DNA from: Triticum aestivum
Lineage: Eukaryota > Streptophyta > Magnoliopsida > Poales > Poaceae
Assembly: GCF_018294505.1 (NCBI RefSeq)
Contig: NC_057809.1
Span: 138,358,979-138,422,978 of the forward strand
Length of the DNA stretch: 64,000 nucleotides
Direction of reading: 5' to 3'
The translations under genes were made by a program, and so were the position numbers. Of the stretch, positions 54,145-64,000 are shown one piece after another. Under the pieces are notes generated by a model. It saw nothing but the letters and a program-made list of their open reading frames with translations, did not search any database and had not been told where the DNA came from. Position 1 is the first letter of the stretch, and every line of letters begins with the position of its first letter.

Positions 54145-56175
54145 GGAAGGAATGGAAACGGAAATGGAAGCGCTGGGAAGAAGCCCAATCCATTCAACAA
54201 AGGACAAGTGAACCACGTTAACATGGAGGAGGTTGAAGAGCAGCCGGATGCGGTAATAGGTAAGTTTTTGGTTAAGTCATTTACCGCTCTTGTTCTTTTC
54301 AATACTGGTGCATCACATTCATACATATCAAGGGGATTCGTGGATAAGTTTAAACTATCAACCCAAACCCTTAGGACCCCTCTTTTAGTGAGTTCACCCA
54401 GAGCAGAATATATGGCTAGCCGATGGTGTGACCAGATACCCTTAACCATTGGCACACATGTGTTTCTGTCCGACCTAATTATCTTGGAGTCGCAAGGATT
54501 GGATGTGATATTGGGTATGGACTGGATGTCAAAGTATGGAGGAAGCATTGACTGTGCGAGTAGGTCGATTTATCTCACCACTCCGGAGGGAAAAAGGATT
54601 AAGTATGTGTCCAGGCATGTGCCAAAAAGGAGCCAAGTGAATGCCCTTACGGGAGTTGTTCAGGAGGAAGTGCCAGTAGTAAAAGATTACCCGGATGTTT
54701 TCCCAGAGGAGTTACCAGGCATGCCACCGGACAGAGACATTGAGTTTTTGATAGAGCTGTTGCCAAGTACAGGACCAATATCCAAGAGACCCTATCGGAT
54801 GCCCGCAAATGATCTGGAAGAAATTAAGAAACAGATCAAGGAGTTATTTGAGAAAGGATACATCTGAAGAAGTTCATCACCTTGGGGAGCCCCAGTACTT
54901 TTGGTTGAGAAGAAGGATAAATCTCTAAGGATGGTTGTTGATTATCGAGCCTTGAATGAAGTGACGATAAAGAACAAGTACCCACTGCTGATGATCAACG
55001 ATCTGTTTGATCAGTTGCAAGGAGATAAAGTGTTCTCAAAGATTGATTTACGATCAGGGTATCGTCAGTTGAAGATACGAGAGAAGGACATACCAAAGAC
55101 GGCGTTCACAACGCGATATGGATTATACGAGTACACGGTCATGTCGTTTGGACTGACTAACGCCCCTGCCTATTTCATGAGCATGATGAACAAGGTGTTC
55201 ATGGAGTATTTGGACAAGTTTGTTGTGGTGTTTATTGATGATATCATGGTATACTCGAAGAACGAGGAGGAGCACAAAGAGCATTTGTGTTTAGTTCTCG
55301 AGAAGCTCAGGGAACACCAGTTGTATGCTAAGTTTAGCAAATGCGAGTTTTGGCTAAAGGAAGTCGGATTCCTTGGACATGTTATATCAGGAGAAGGTAT
55401 AGCAGTAGACCCCAGCAAGGTTCAGTCAGACACTGAATGGTTGGCACCCACCTCAGTTAGCGAGATCCGCAGTTTTCTTGGACTCGCAGGATACTACCGG
55501 AGATTCATTGAGAATTTTTCCAAGATTGCAAAACCAATGACTGAACCGTTGAAGAAGGATACCAAGTTTAAATGGACAGAAGATTGTGAAGCAAGTTTCC
55601 AGGAGTTGAAGAAACGCTTGACTACAGCCCCAGTGCTAGTACTGCTAGATATACATAAGGAGTACCAAGTGTATTGCGACACCTCTCGCTTAGGACTTGG
55701 ATGTGTGCTTATGCAGGATGGAAGAGTTGTTTCATATGCCTCACGACAACTAAAACCCCATGAGTTGAATTATGCTATGCATGATTTGGAGCTAGCAGCC
55801 GTAGTGCATGTGTTGAAGACTTGGAGGCATTACGTTATTGGAAACCGTTGTGATGTGTACACGGATCACAAGAGTTTGAAGTACATCTTCACCCAGAAGG
55901 AGCTGAACCTTAGGCAGAGGAGATGGTTGGAGATTATAAAGGATTATGACATGAAGCTACACTATCATCCAGGAAAGGCCAATGTCGTAGCAGACGCATT
56001 GAGTCAGAAGAGTTATGCTAATATCCTTGAAAGTAAAGGACTGCCGAAGGAATTAGCAAAGGACATCATGGAACTTCGATTAGAGATTGTACCTAGAAGG
56101 TTCATTGCCACAATGGAGGTTCAGTCGACATTGTTGGACAAGATTCGGGAAGCTCAGAAAGATGATAAAAGTGAT
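54145..56175 (+). pseudogene. Gypsy F protease, RT and RNase H, broken
   Basis: Protease region near 54280-54340 reads LFNTGASHSYIS. The catalytic Asp of the D-T/S-G motif is Asn, so protease would be inactive even without stops. After EKGYI a TGA (54865-54867) replaces what is normally CGA. RT then runs 54868-55480 with [27 protein letters not shown] (catalytic Asp) and VFIDDI (catalytic Asp pair). The RT-RNase H linker has [16 protein letters not shown]. RNase H follows ([41 protein letters not shown]). The frame is open from 54868 to about 56170, then a small indel shifts to the integrase frame. Confidence 0.88.
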
Positions 56176-57264
56176 TGCTGAGATAAAGGAGAAGATGGGC
56201 AAAGGAAAGGCCAAAGGTTTTCGTGAAGATGAGCACGATACCCTATGGTTTGAGGACCGAGTTTATGTGCCCAACAACCAGGAGATCAGGAAGTTAATAC
56301 TTCAAGAGGCCCATGACTCACCATACTCGATACACCCCAGAAACACCAAGATGTATTTGGATTTGAAGGAATGTTTCTGGTGGACTGGTATGAAGAAGGA
56401 TATTGCCGAGTATGTAGCCGTATGTGATGTATGTCAGAGAGTTAAGGCAGAACATCAGAAGCCAGCAGGACTATTACAGCCTATGCCGATACCCGAATGG
56501 AAGTGGGATAAACTTGGCATGGACTTTATCACCGGATTACCCAGGACTAAAGCAGGATATGATTCCATATGGGTAGTAGTTGATCGTTTGGCCAAAGTAG
56601 CTCACTTCATCCCAGTGAAAAACACCTATACAAGTGCAAAGTTGGCCAAGATCTATATGTCCAGGATCGTATGTCTGCATGGAGTTCCGAGGACCATCAT
56701 ATCGGATCGAGGAACATAGTTTACTTCAATGTTTTCGCATCAGTTACACCAGACTCTGGGAACGAGATTGGAGTTCAGTATAGCGTTTCACCCGCAGACA
56801 GATGGACAGACTAAGAGAGTCAATCAAATTTTGGAGGACATGTTGAGAGCCTGTGCGCTAGATTATGGATCTAGTTGGGATGACAATTTGGCGTATGCAG
56901 AGTTCTCATACAATAGTAGTTACCAAGCCAGTTTGAAGATGGCACTGTTTGAAGCCCTGTATGGACGCAGGTGCAGAACACCGTTGGTGTGGGATGAGGT
57001 AGGAGACCGACAGTTGTTTGGACCAGACTTGATTAAAGAATCTGAGGAGAAGGTAAAATTGATCCGAGACCGACTGAAGATTGCTCAGTCCAGGCAGAAG
57101 AGTTATGCTGACTCAAAACTCAAGGAGGTAACCTACGAAATTGGAGATAGAGCATATCTGCGAGTATCGCCCTTGCGAGGAGTGAAACGTTTTGGAGTTA
57201 AAGGAAAGTTAGCCCCGAGATTTGTAGGACCGTATCGCATTTTGGAACGGATGGGAGAAGTTGC
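56176..57264 (+). pseudogene. Gypsy F integrase, broken and truncated
   Basis: Integrase with an N-terminal zinc-binding HHCC region (HDSPYSIHPRNTKM...CDVCQRVK) and the catalytic core Asp-Asp-Glu: MDFITGLP, IISDRGT and NQILEDML. A TAG (56717-56719) follows SDRGT where CAG is normal. The C-terminal part contains the GPY/F-type segment (FVGPYRILERMGEVA), immediately after which the sequence ends at 57264. The chromodomain expected in Tekay elements is therefore missing. Copia B inserted here; the 5 bp left of it are GTTGC. Confidence 0.88.
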
Positions 57265-58975
57265 TGTTGGGGAACGTAGTAATTTCAAAAAAAATCTGAC
57301 GCACACGCAAGATCATGGTGATGCATAGCAACGAGAGGGGAGAGTGTGATCTACGTACCCTTGTATATCGACAACGGAAGCGTTTGGTTGATGTAGTCGT
57401 ACGTCTCCACGGCCCGACCGATCAAGCGCCGAAACTACGGCACCATCGAGTTCTAGCACACGTTCAGCTCGATGACGATCCCTAGACTCCGATCCAGCAA
57501 AGTGTCGGGGAAGAGTTCCGTCAGCACGACAGCGTGGTGACGATCTTGATGTACTACCGTCGCAGGGCTTCGCCTAAGCACCGCTACAATATTATCAAGG
57601 ACTATGGTGGAAGGGGGCACCGCACACGGCTAAGAATATGATCACGTGGATCAACTTGTGTCTAGGGGTGCCCCCCTGCCCCCGTATATAAAGGAGCAAG
57701 GGGAGGAGGCCGGCCGGCCCCTATAGGCGCGCCAGGAGGAGTCCTCCTCCTAGTAGGAGTAGGACTCCTACTAGGAGGGGGAAGGAAGTGGGGGGAGAGG
57801 GAAAGGGGGGCGCCGCCCCCCCCCCCTCTCCTAGTCCAATTTGGACCAGGGGGTAGGAGGCGCGCGGCCCACCCTGGCTGCCCCTCTCTCTCTCCACTAA
57901 GGCCCATAAGGCCCATTACTTCTCCCGGTAGGGTTCCGGTAACCCTCCGGCTCTCCAGTTTTCTCCGAAATCACCCGGAACACTTCCGGTGTCAGAATAT
58001 AGCCGTCCAGTATATCAATCTTTATGTCTCGGCCATTTGGAGACTCCTCGTCATGTCCGTGATCACATCCGGGACTCTGAACTAACTTCGGTACATCAAA
58101 ACTCATAAACTCATAATATAACTGTCATCGAAACCTTAAGCGTGCGGACCCTACGGGTTCGAGAACAATGTAGACATGACCGAGACACGTCTCTGGTCAA
58201 TAACCAATAGCGGAACCTGGATGCTCATATTGGCTCCTACATATTCTACGAAGATCTTTATCGGTCAGACCGCATAACAACATACATTGTTCCCTTTGTC
58301 ATCGGTATGTTACTTGCCCGAGATTCGATCGTCGGTATCTCAATACCTAGTTCAATCTCGTTACCGGCAAGTCTCTTTACTCGTTCCGTAATACATCATC
58401 TCGCAACTAACTCATTAGTTGCAATGCTTGCAAGGCTTATGTGATGTGCATTACCGAGAGGGCCCAGAGATACCTCTCCGACAATCGGAGTGACAAATCC
58501 TAATCTCGAAATACGCCAACCCAACATGTACCTTTGGAGACACCTGTAGAGCACCTTTATAATCACCCATTTACGTTGTGACGTTTGGTAGCACACAAAG
58601 TGTTCCTCCGGCAAACGGGAGTTGCATAATCTCATAGTCATAGGAACATGTATAAGTCATGAAGAAAGCAATAGCAACATACTAAACGATCGGGTGCTAA
58701 GCTAATGAAATGGGTCATGTCAATCAGATCATTCACCTAATGATGTGATCCCGTTAATCAAATAACAACTCTTTGTTCATGGTTAGGAAACATAACCATC
58801 TTTGATTAACGAGCTAGTCAAGTAGAGGCATACTAGTGACACTTTGTTTGTCTATGTATTCATACATGTATTATGTTTCTGGTTAATACAATTCTAGCAT
58901 GAATAATAAACATTTATCATGATATAAGGAAATAAATTATAACTTTATTATTGCCTCTAGGGCATATTTCCTTCT
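57265..58975 (-). repeat. Copia B 3' LTR
   Basis: 1711 bp, plus strand TGTTGGGGAACG at 57265, inner boundary at 58975. The expected terminal A is T, so the LTR would start AGAAGG instead of TGAAGG. TATA-like GTATATAAAGG lies at 57684-57694. Confidence 0.9.
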
Positions 58976-61900
58976 GTCTCCCACTTGCACTAGAGTCAAT
59001 AATCTAGATGACACAGTAATGATTCTAACACTCATGGAGCCTTGGTGCTGATCATGTTTTGCTCGTGGAAGAGGCTTAGTCAACGGGTTTGCAACATTCA
59101 GATCCGTATGTATCTTGCAAATCTCTATGTCTCCCACCTGGACTAGATCCCGGATGGAATTGAAGCGTCTCTTGATGTGCTTGGTTCTCTTGTGAAATAT
59201 GGATTCCTTTGCCAAGGCAATTGCACCAGTATTGTCACAAAAGATTTTCATTGGACCCGATGCACTAGGTATGAAACCTAGATTGGATATGAACTCCTTC
59301 ATCCAGACTCCTTCATTTGCTGCTTCCGAAGCAGCTATGTACTCCGCTTCACATGTAGATCCCGCTACAACGCTTTGTTTAGAACTACACCAACTGACAG
59401 CTCCACCGTTTAATGTAAACACGTATCCGGTTTGCGATTTAGAATCGTCCGGATCAGTGTCAAAGCTTGCATCAACGTAACCTTTTACGATGAGCTCTTT
59501 GTCACCTCCATATATGAGAAACATATCCTTAGTCCTTTTCAGGTATTTCAGGATGTTCTTGACCGCTGTCCAGTGATCCACTCCTGGATCACTTTGGTAG
59601 CACACATCAGGTCTGGTACACACCATTGCATACATGATAGAGCCTATGGCTGAAGCATAGGGAACATCTTCCATTTTCTCTCTATCTTCTGCATTGGTCG
59701 GGCATTGAGTCTTACTCAATTTCACACCTTGTAACACAGGCAAGAACCCTTTCTTTGCTTGATCCAATTTGAACTTCTTCAAAACTTTGTCAAGGTATGT
59801 GCTTTGTGAAAGTCCAATTAAGTGTCTTGATCTATCTCTATAGATCTTAATGCCTAATATGTAAGCAGCTTCACCGAGGTCTTTCATTGAAAAACTCTTA
59901 TTCAAGTATCCCTTTATGCTATCTAGAAATTCTATATCATTTCCAATTAGTAATATGTCATCCACATATAATATCAGAAATGCTACAGAGCTCCCACTCA
60001 CTTTCTTGTAAATACAGGCTTCTCCAAAAGTCTGTATAAAACCAAATGCTTTGATCACACTATCAAAGCATTTATTCCAACTCCGAGAGGCTTGCACCAG
60101 TCCATAAATGGATCGCTGGAGCTGGCACACTTTGTTAGCTCCCTTTGGATCGACAAAACCTTCTGGTTGCATCATATACAACTCTTCTTCCAGAAATCCA
60201 TTCCAGAATGTAGTTTTGACATCCATCTGTCAAATTTCATAATCATAAAATGCGGCAATTTCTAACATGATTCGGACAGACTTAAGCATTGCTACGGGTG
60301 AGAAGGTCTCATCGTAGTCAATCCCTTGAACTTGCCAAAAACCTTTTGCGACAAGTCGAGCTTTGTAGACAGTAATATTACCGTCAGCGTCAGTCTTCTT
60401 CTTGAAGATCCATTTATTCTCAATAGCTTGCCGATCATCTGGCAAGTCAACCAAAGTCCATAGTTTGTTCTCATACATGGATCCCATCTCAGATTTCATG
60501 GCTTCAAGCCATTTTGCGGAATCTGGGCTCACCATCGCTTCTTCATAGTTCGTAGGTTCATCATGATCTAGTAGCATGACTTCCAGAATAGGATTACCGT
60601 ACCACTCTGGCGCGGATCTCACTCTGGTTGATCTACGAGGTTCAGTAGTATCTTGTTCTGAAGTTTCATGATCATCATCATTAGCTTCCTCACTAACTGG
60701 TGTAGTTGTCACTGAAATAGTTTTCTGTGATGCACTACTTTCCAATAAGGGAGCAGGTACAGTTACCTCGTCAAGTTCTACTTTCCTCCCACTCACTTCT
60801 TTCGAGAGAAACTCCTTCTCCAGAAAGTTTCCGAATTTAGCAACAAAAGTCTTGCCTTCGGATCTGTGATAGAAGGTGTATCCAATAGTTTCCTTTGGAT
60901 ATCCTATGAAGACACATTTCTCCGATTTGGGTTCGAGCTTATCAGGTTGAAGCTTTTTCACATAAGCATCGCAGCCCCAAACTTTCAGAAACGACAACTT
61001 TGGTTTCTTGCCAAACCACAGTTCATAAGGCATCGTCTCAACGGATTTTGATGGTGCCCTATTTAACGTGAATGCGACCGTCTCTAGAGCGTATCCCCAA
61101 AACGATAGCGGTAAATCAGTAAGAGACATCATAGATCGCACCATATCTAGTAAAGTACGATTACGACGTTCGGACACACCATTACGCTGTGGTGTTCCGG
61201 GTGGCGTGAGTTGCGAAACTATTCCACAATTTTTCAAATGTGCACCAAACTCGTAACTCAAATATTCTCCTCCACGATCAGATCATAGAAACTTTATTTT
61301 CTTGTTACTATGATTTTCAACTTCACTCTGAAATTCTTTGAACTTTTCAAATGTTTCAGACTTATGTTTCATTAAGTAGATATACCCATATCTGCTTAAG
61401 CCATCTGTGAAGGTAAGAAAATAACGATATCCGCCACGAGCCTCAATATTCATCGGACCACATACATCTGTATGTATGATTTCCAATAAATCTGTTGCTC
61501 TCTCCATAGTACCGGAGAATGGTGTTTTAGTCATCTTGCCGATGAGGCACGGTTCACAAGTACCAAGTGATTCATAATCAAGTGGTTCCAAAAGTCCATC
61601 AGTATGGAGTTTCTTCATGCGCTTTACACCGATATGACCTAAACGGCAGTGCCACAAATAAGTTGCACTATCATTATCAACTCTGCATCTTTTGGCTTCA
61701 ACACTATGAATATGTGTGTCACTACTATCGAGATTCAATAAAAATAGACCACTCTTTAAGGGTGCATGACCATAAAAGATATTACTCATATAAATAGAAT
61801 AACCATTATTCTCATATTTAAATGAATAACCGTCTCGCATCAAACAAGATCCAGATATAATGTTCATGCTTAACGCTGGCACCAAATAACAATTATTTAG

Positions 61901-62041
61901 GCCTAATATTAATCCCGAAGGTAGATGTAGAGGTAGCGTGCCGACTACGATCACATCGACTTTGGAACCGTTTCCCACGCGCATCGTCACCTCATCCTTA
62001 GCCAATCTTCGCTTAATCCGTAGTCCTGTTTCGAGTTGCAA
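58937..62041 (-). pseudogene. Copia B pol: integrase, RT, RNase H, with stops
   Basis: The pol frame opens at 62041 after a one-base deletion. Integrase: zinc region (LWHCRLGHIG...CEPC), IIHTDVCGP and FTDGLSRYGY. Then TGA at 61280-61282 (normally CGA in KFLRSDRGGE), then SDRGGEYLSYEFG, PGTPQRNGVSERRNRTLL and VFIGYPKETIGYTFYH. RT: ENKWIFKKKTDADG, DYDETFSPVAMLKS, TGA in place of Trp at 60230-60232, QMDVKTTFWNGF, then the intact YVDDILLIGND box. Near 59600 eight residues between TRPDVC and YQS are deleted. RNase H: GYVDASFDTDPDDSKSQTGY, SKQSVVAGSTCEAEYIAAS, CDNTGAIALAKE. The normal TAA after IITV has become TCA, so the frame runs through the polypurine tract into the LTR and ends at 58937. Confidence 0.9.
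58976..58986 (-). other. Copia B polypurine tract
   Basis: AAGTGGGAGAC on the minus strand next to the LTR, identical to Copia A. Confidence 0.85.
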
Positions 62042-62970
62042 ATATTAGCAACAGAACCAGTATCAAATACCCAGGTGCTACTGCGAGCATTAGTAAGGTA
62101 CACATCAATAACATGTATATCACATATACCTTTGTTCACCTTGCCATCCTTCTTATTCGCCAAATACTTGGGGCAGTTCCGTTTCCAGTGACCAGTCTGC
62201 TTGCAGTAGAAGCACTCAGTTTCAGGCTTAGGTCCAGGTTTGGGTTTCTTCTCTTGAGTAGCAACTTGCTTGCTGTTCTTTTTGAAGTTCCCCTTCTTCT
62301 TCCCTTTGCCCTTTTTCTTGAAACTAGTGGTCTTGTTGACCATCAACACTTGATGCTTCTTCTTGATTTCTATTTCCGCAGCTTTCAGCATTGCGAAGAG
62401 CTCGGGAATAGTCTTATTCATCCCTTGCATATTATAGTTCATCATGAAGCTCTTGTAGCTTGGTGGTAGTGATTGGAGAATTCTGTCAATGACGCAATCA
62501 TTTGGAAGATTAACTCCCAATTGAATCAAGTGATTATTATACCCAGACATTTTGAGTATATGCTCACTGACAGAACTGTTCTCCTCCATCTTGCAGCTAT
62601 AGAACTTATTGGAGACTTCATATCTCTCAATTCGGGCATTTTCTTGAAATATTAACTTCAACTCCTGGAACATCTCATATGCTCCATGACGTTCAAAACG
62701 TCGTTGAAGTCCCGATTCTAAGCCGTAAAGCATGGCACACTGAACTATCGAGTAGTCATCAACTTTGCTCTGCCAGACATTCATAACATCTGGTGTTGCT
62801 CCAGCAGCAGGCCTGGCACCCAGCGGTGCTTCCAGGACGTAATTCTTATGTGCAACAATGAGGATAATCCTCAAGTTACGGACCCAGTCCGTGTAATTGC
62901 TACCATCATCTTTCAACTTTGCTTTCTCAAGGAACGCATTAAAATTCAACGGAACAACAGCACGAGCCAT
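61987..62970 (-). pseudogene. Copia B gag and start of protease
   Basis: 327-codon ORF from ATG 62970. The N-terminal gag core has FNAFLEKAKLKDDGSNYTDWV, WQSKVDDYSIVQCAMLYGL and FQELKLIFQENARIERYEV. A Lys-rich stretch lies at residues 216-235 and the zinc knuckle CFYCKQTGHWKRNC at 253-266. The protease active site WVFDTGS lies at 300-306 with the catalytic Asp kept. A one-base loss in GGG near 62025 shifts the frame after NSKQ, giving a wrong tail. Gag itself is complete and could be made. Confidence 0.88.
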
Positions 62971-64000
62971 CTATCTACAATCAAGCATAAACAAGCAAGA
63001 TACTATCAGGTACTAAGTTTCATGATAAATTTAGGTTCAATTGATTTACTTAAAGAACTCCCACTTAGATAGACATCCCTCTAATCCTCTAAGTGATTAC
63101 GTGATCCAAATCAACTAAACCATGTCCGATCATCACGTGAGATGGAGTAGTTTCATTGGTGAACATCACTATGTTGATCATATCTACTATATGATTCACG
63201 CTGGACCTTTCGGTCTCCGTGTTCCGAGGCCATATCTGTATATGCTTGGCTTGTCAAGTATAACGTGAGTATTCCGCGTGTGCAACTGTTTTGCACCCGT
63301 TGTATTTGAACGTAGAGCCTATCACACCCGATCATCACGTGGTGTCTCAGCACGAAGAACTTTCGCAACGGTGCATAGTCAGGGAGAACACTTCTTGATA
63401 ATTAGTGAGAGATCATCTTATAATGCTACCGTCAATCAAAGCAAGATAAGATGCATAAAAGATAAACATCACATGCAATCAATATTAGTGATATGATATG
63501 GCCATCATCATCTTGTGCTTGTGATCTCCATCTTCGAAGCACCGTCGTGATCACCATCGTCACCGGCGTGACACCTTGATCTCCATCGTAGCATCGTTGT
63601 GGTCTCGCCAATCTTATGCTTCCACGACTATCGCTACCGCTTAGTGATAAAGTAAAGCATTACAGCGCGATTGCATTACATACAATAAAGCGACAACCAT
63701 ATGACTCCTGCCAGTTGCCGATAACTCGGTTACAAAACATGATCATCTCATACAATAAAATTCAGCATCATGTCTTGACCATATCACATCACAACATGCC
63801 CTGCAAAAACAAGTTAGACATCCACTACTTTGTTGTTGCAAGTTTTACGTGGCTGCTACGGGCTTAAGCAAGAACCAATCTTACCTACGCATCAAAACCA
63901 CAACGATAGTTTGTCAAGTTGGTGCTGTTTTAACCTTCGCAAGGACCGGGCGTAGCCACACTCGGTTCAACTAAAGTTGGAGAAACTGTCACCCGCAAGC
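62971..64000 (-). other. Copia B leader, to the window edge
   Basis: About 1 kb of long non-coding leader typical of Angela/BARE elements. It is colinear with Copia D (48668-49397) and Copia A (26595-27245, 30000-30353). The window ends before the primer-binding site and 5' LTR. Confidence 0.85.

Larger units (their letters stand above)
49398..57264 (+). mobile_element. Gypsy F: Tekay-type LTR retrotransposon, 3' end cut off
   Basis: 5' LTR 49398-52186, initiator tRNA-Met primer site, an extra ORF (52294-53025), gag (53219-54144), protease-RT-RNase H (54145-56175) and integrase (56176-57264). The order RT, RNase H, integrase is that of Ty3/Gypsy. Sequence style (MPPDRDIEFLIELLP, RPYRMPANDLEEIKKQ) and very long LTRs suggest the Tekay/Del chromovirus lineage (inference). 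The chromodomain and 3' LTR would follow, but Copia B inserted at 57265. gag-pol is broken by several stops and frameshifts. Confidence 0.88.
57265..64000 (-). mobile_element. Copia B: Angela/BARE1-type element, nearly complete gag-pol, runs off the window
   Basis: Minus-strand element with 3' LTR 57265-58975, polypurine tract, pol (58988-62041), gag (61987-62970) and leader to the window end; the 5' LTR is not included. It is the best preserved pol in the window but is not functional. It carries one single-base deletion between gag and pol, stops at 61280-61282 and 60230-60232, an 8-codon deletion near 59600 and a lost final stop. Autonomous-type domain order: gag, protease, integrase, RT, RNase H. 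Confidence 0.92.

Noticed and set aside
1..64000. A host protein-coding gene between the elements
   Set aside because: Almost every stretch longer than 300 bp can be assigned to a retroelement part; the only unassigned region (1-1337) shows no exon-like coding.

Overview
This window looks like intergenic DNA from a large Triticeae grass genome (wheat, Aegilops, rye or barley type). I found no host gene, rRNA, true tRNA gene or CRISPR array. Nearly all of it is nested LTR retrotransposons, most of them broken. The organism call rests on several things: Copia elements of the Angela/WIS/BARE1 type, a Tekay-type Gypsy element with 2.8-kb LTRs, Athila-lineage Gypsy elements whose LTRs begin TGATACGTCTCC, and a tRNA-derived SINE of the Au type. 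Family names come from memory of sequence features, not from a database search.

Layout, left to right. Positions 1-1337 are A/T-rich degenerate repeat of unknown origin. Copia A (minus strand) runs 1338-36613 and is cut into pieces by later insertions. Inside its pol lies a solo LTR (4186-4270 plus 22752-24233, TSD GATTA). Inside that lies Athila element 1 (4271-22746, TSD GTTTT). Inside the 5' LTR of element 1 lies Athila element 2 (10978-21678, TSD AGCAT), giving four levels of nesting. A 704-bp fold-back element sits in a TA array in element 1. The right part of Copia A (24239-36613) is also broken by a solo Tekay LTR (27246-29994, TSD GATAA) and by a plus-strand Athila element (30354-35626, TSD GCCAC), which carries a SINE with 15-bp TSDs.

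The 5' LTR of Copia A is cut at 36613 by the plus-strand LTR of Copia E (36614-38508). Then come two minus-strand, apparently non-autonomous Athila-type elements in tandem, C1 (38509-43425) and C2 (43426-47989). Each carries only a gag-like gene with stop codons. A Copia gag/leader fragment (D, 47990-49397) follows, then a Tekay Gypsy element (F, plus strand, 49398-57264) with an intact extra ORF before gag and a wrecked gag-pol. Copia B (minus strand, 57265 to the window end) has a nearly complete gag-pol but is interrupted by a frameshift and two stop codons; its 5' LTR is outside the window.

The most unusual signals are: (1) a paired-hairpin module carrying the polypurine-tract motif AAGCTTGGGGATGC, present in six copies across three Athila elements; (2) a 16-nt block, CCACCRTACCTACCTA, kept at the equivalent place in elements otherwise hard to align; (3) a second polypurine tract directly after gag in C1 and C2; (4) gag-like ORFs that differ strongly inside nearly identical C1/C2 backbones; (5) an LTR fragment of a foreign subfamily at an internal duplication in element 2; and (6) inactivating changes shared between separate Copia copies.
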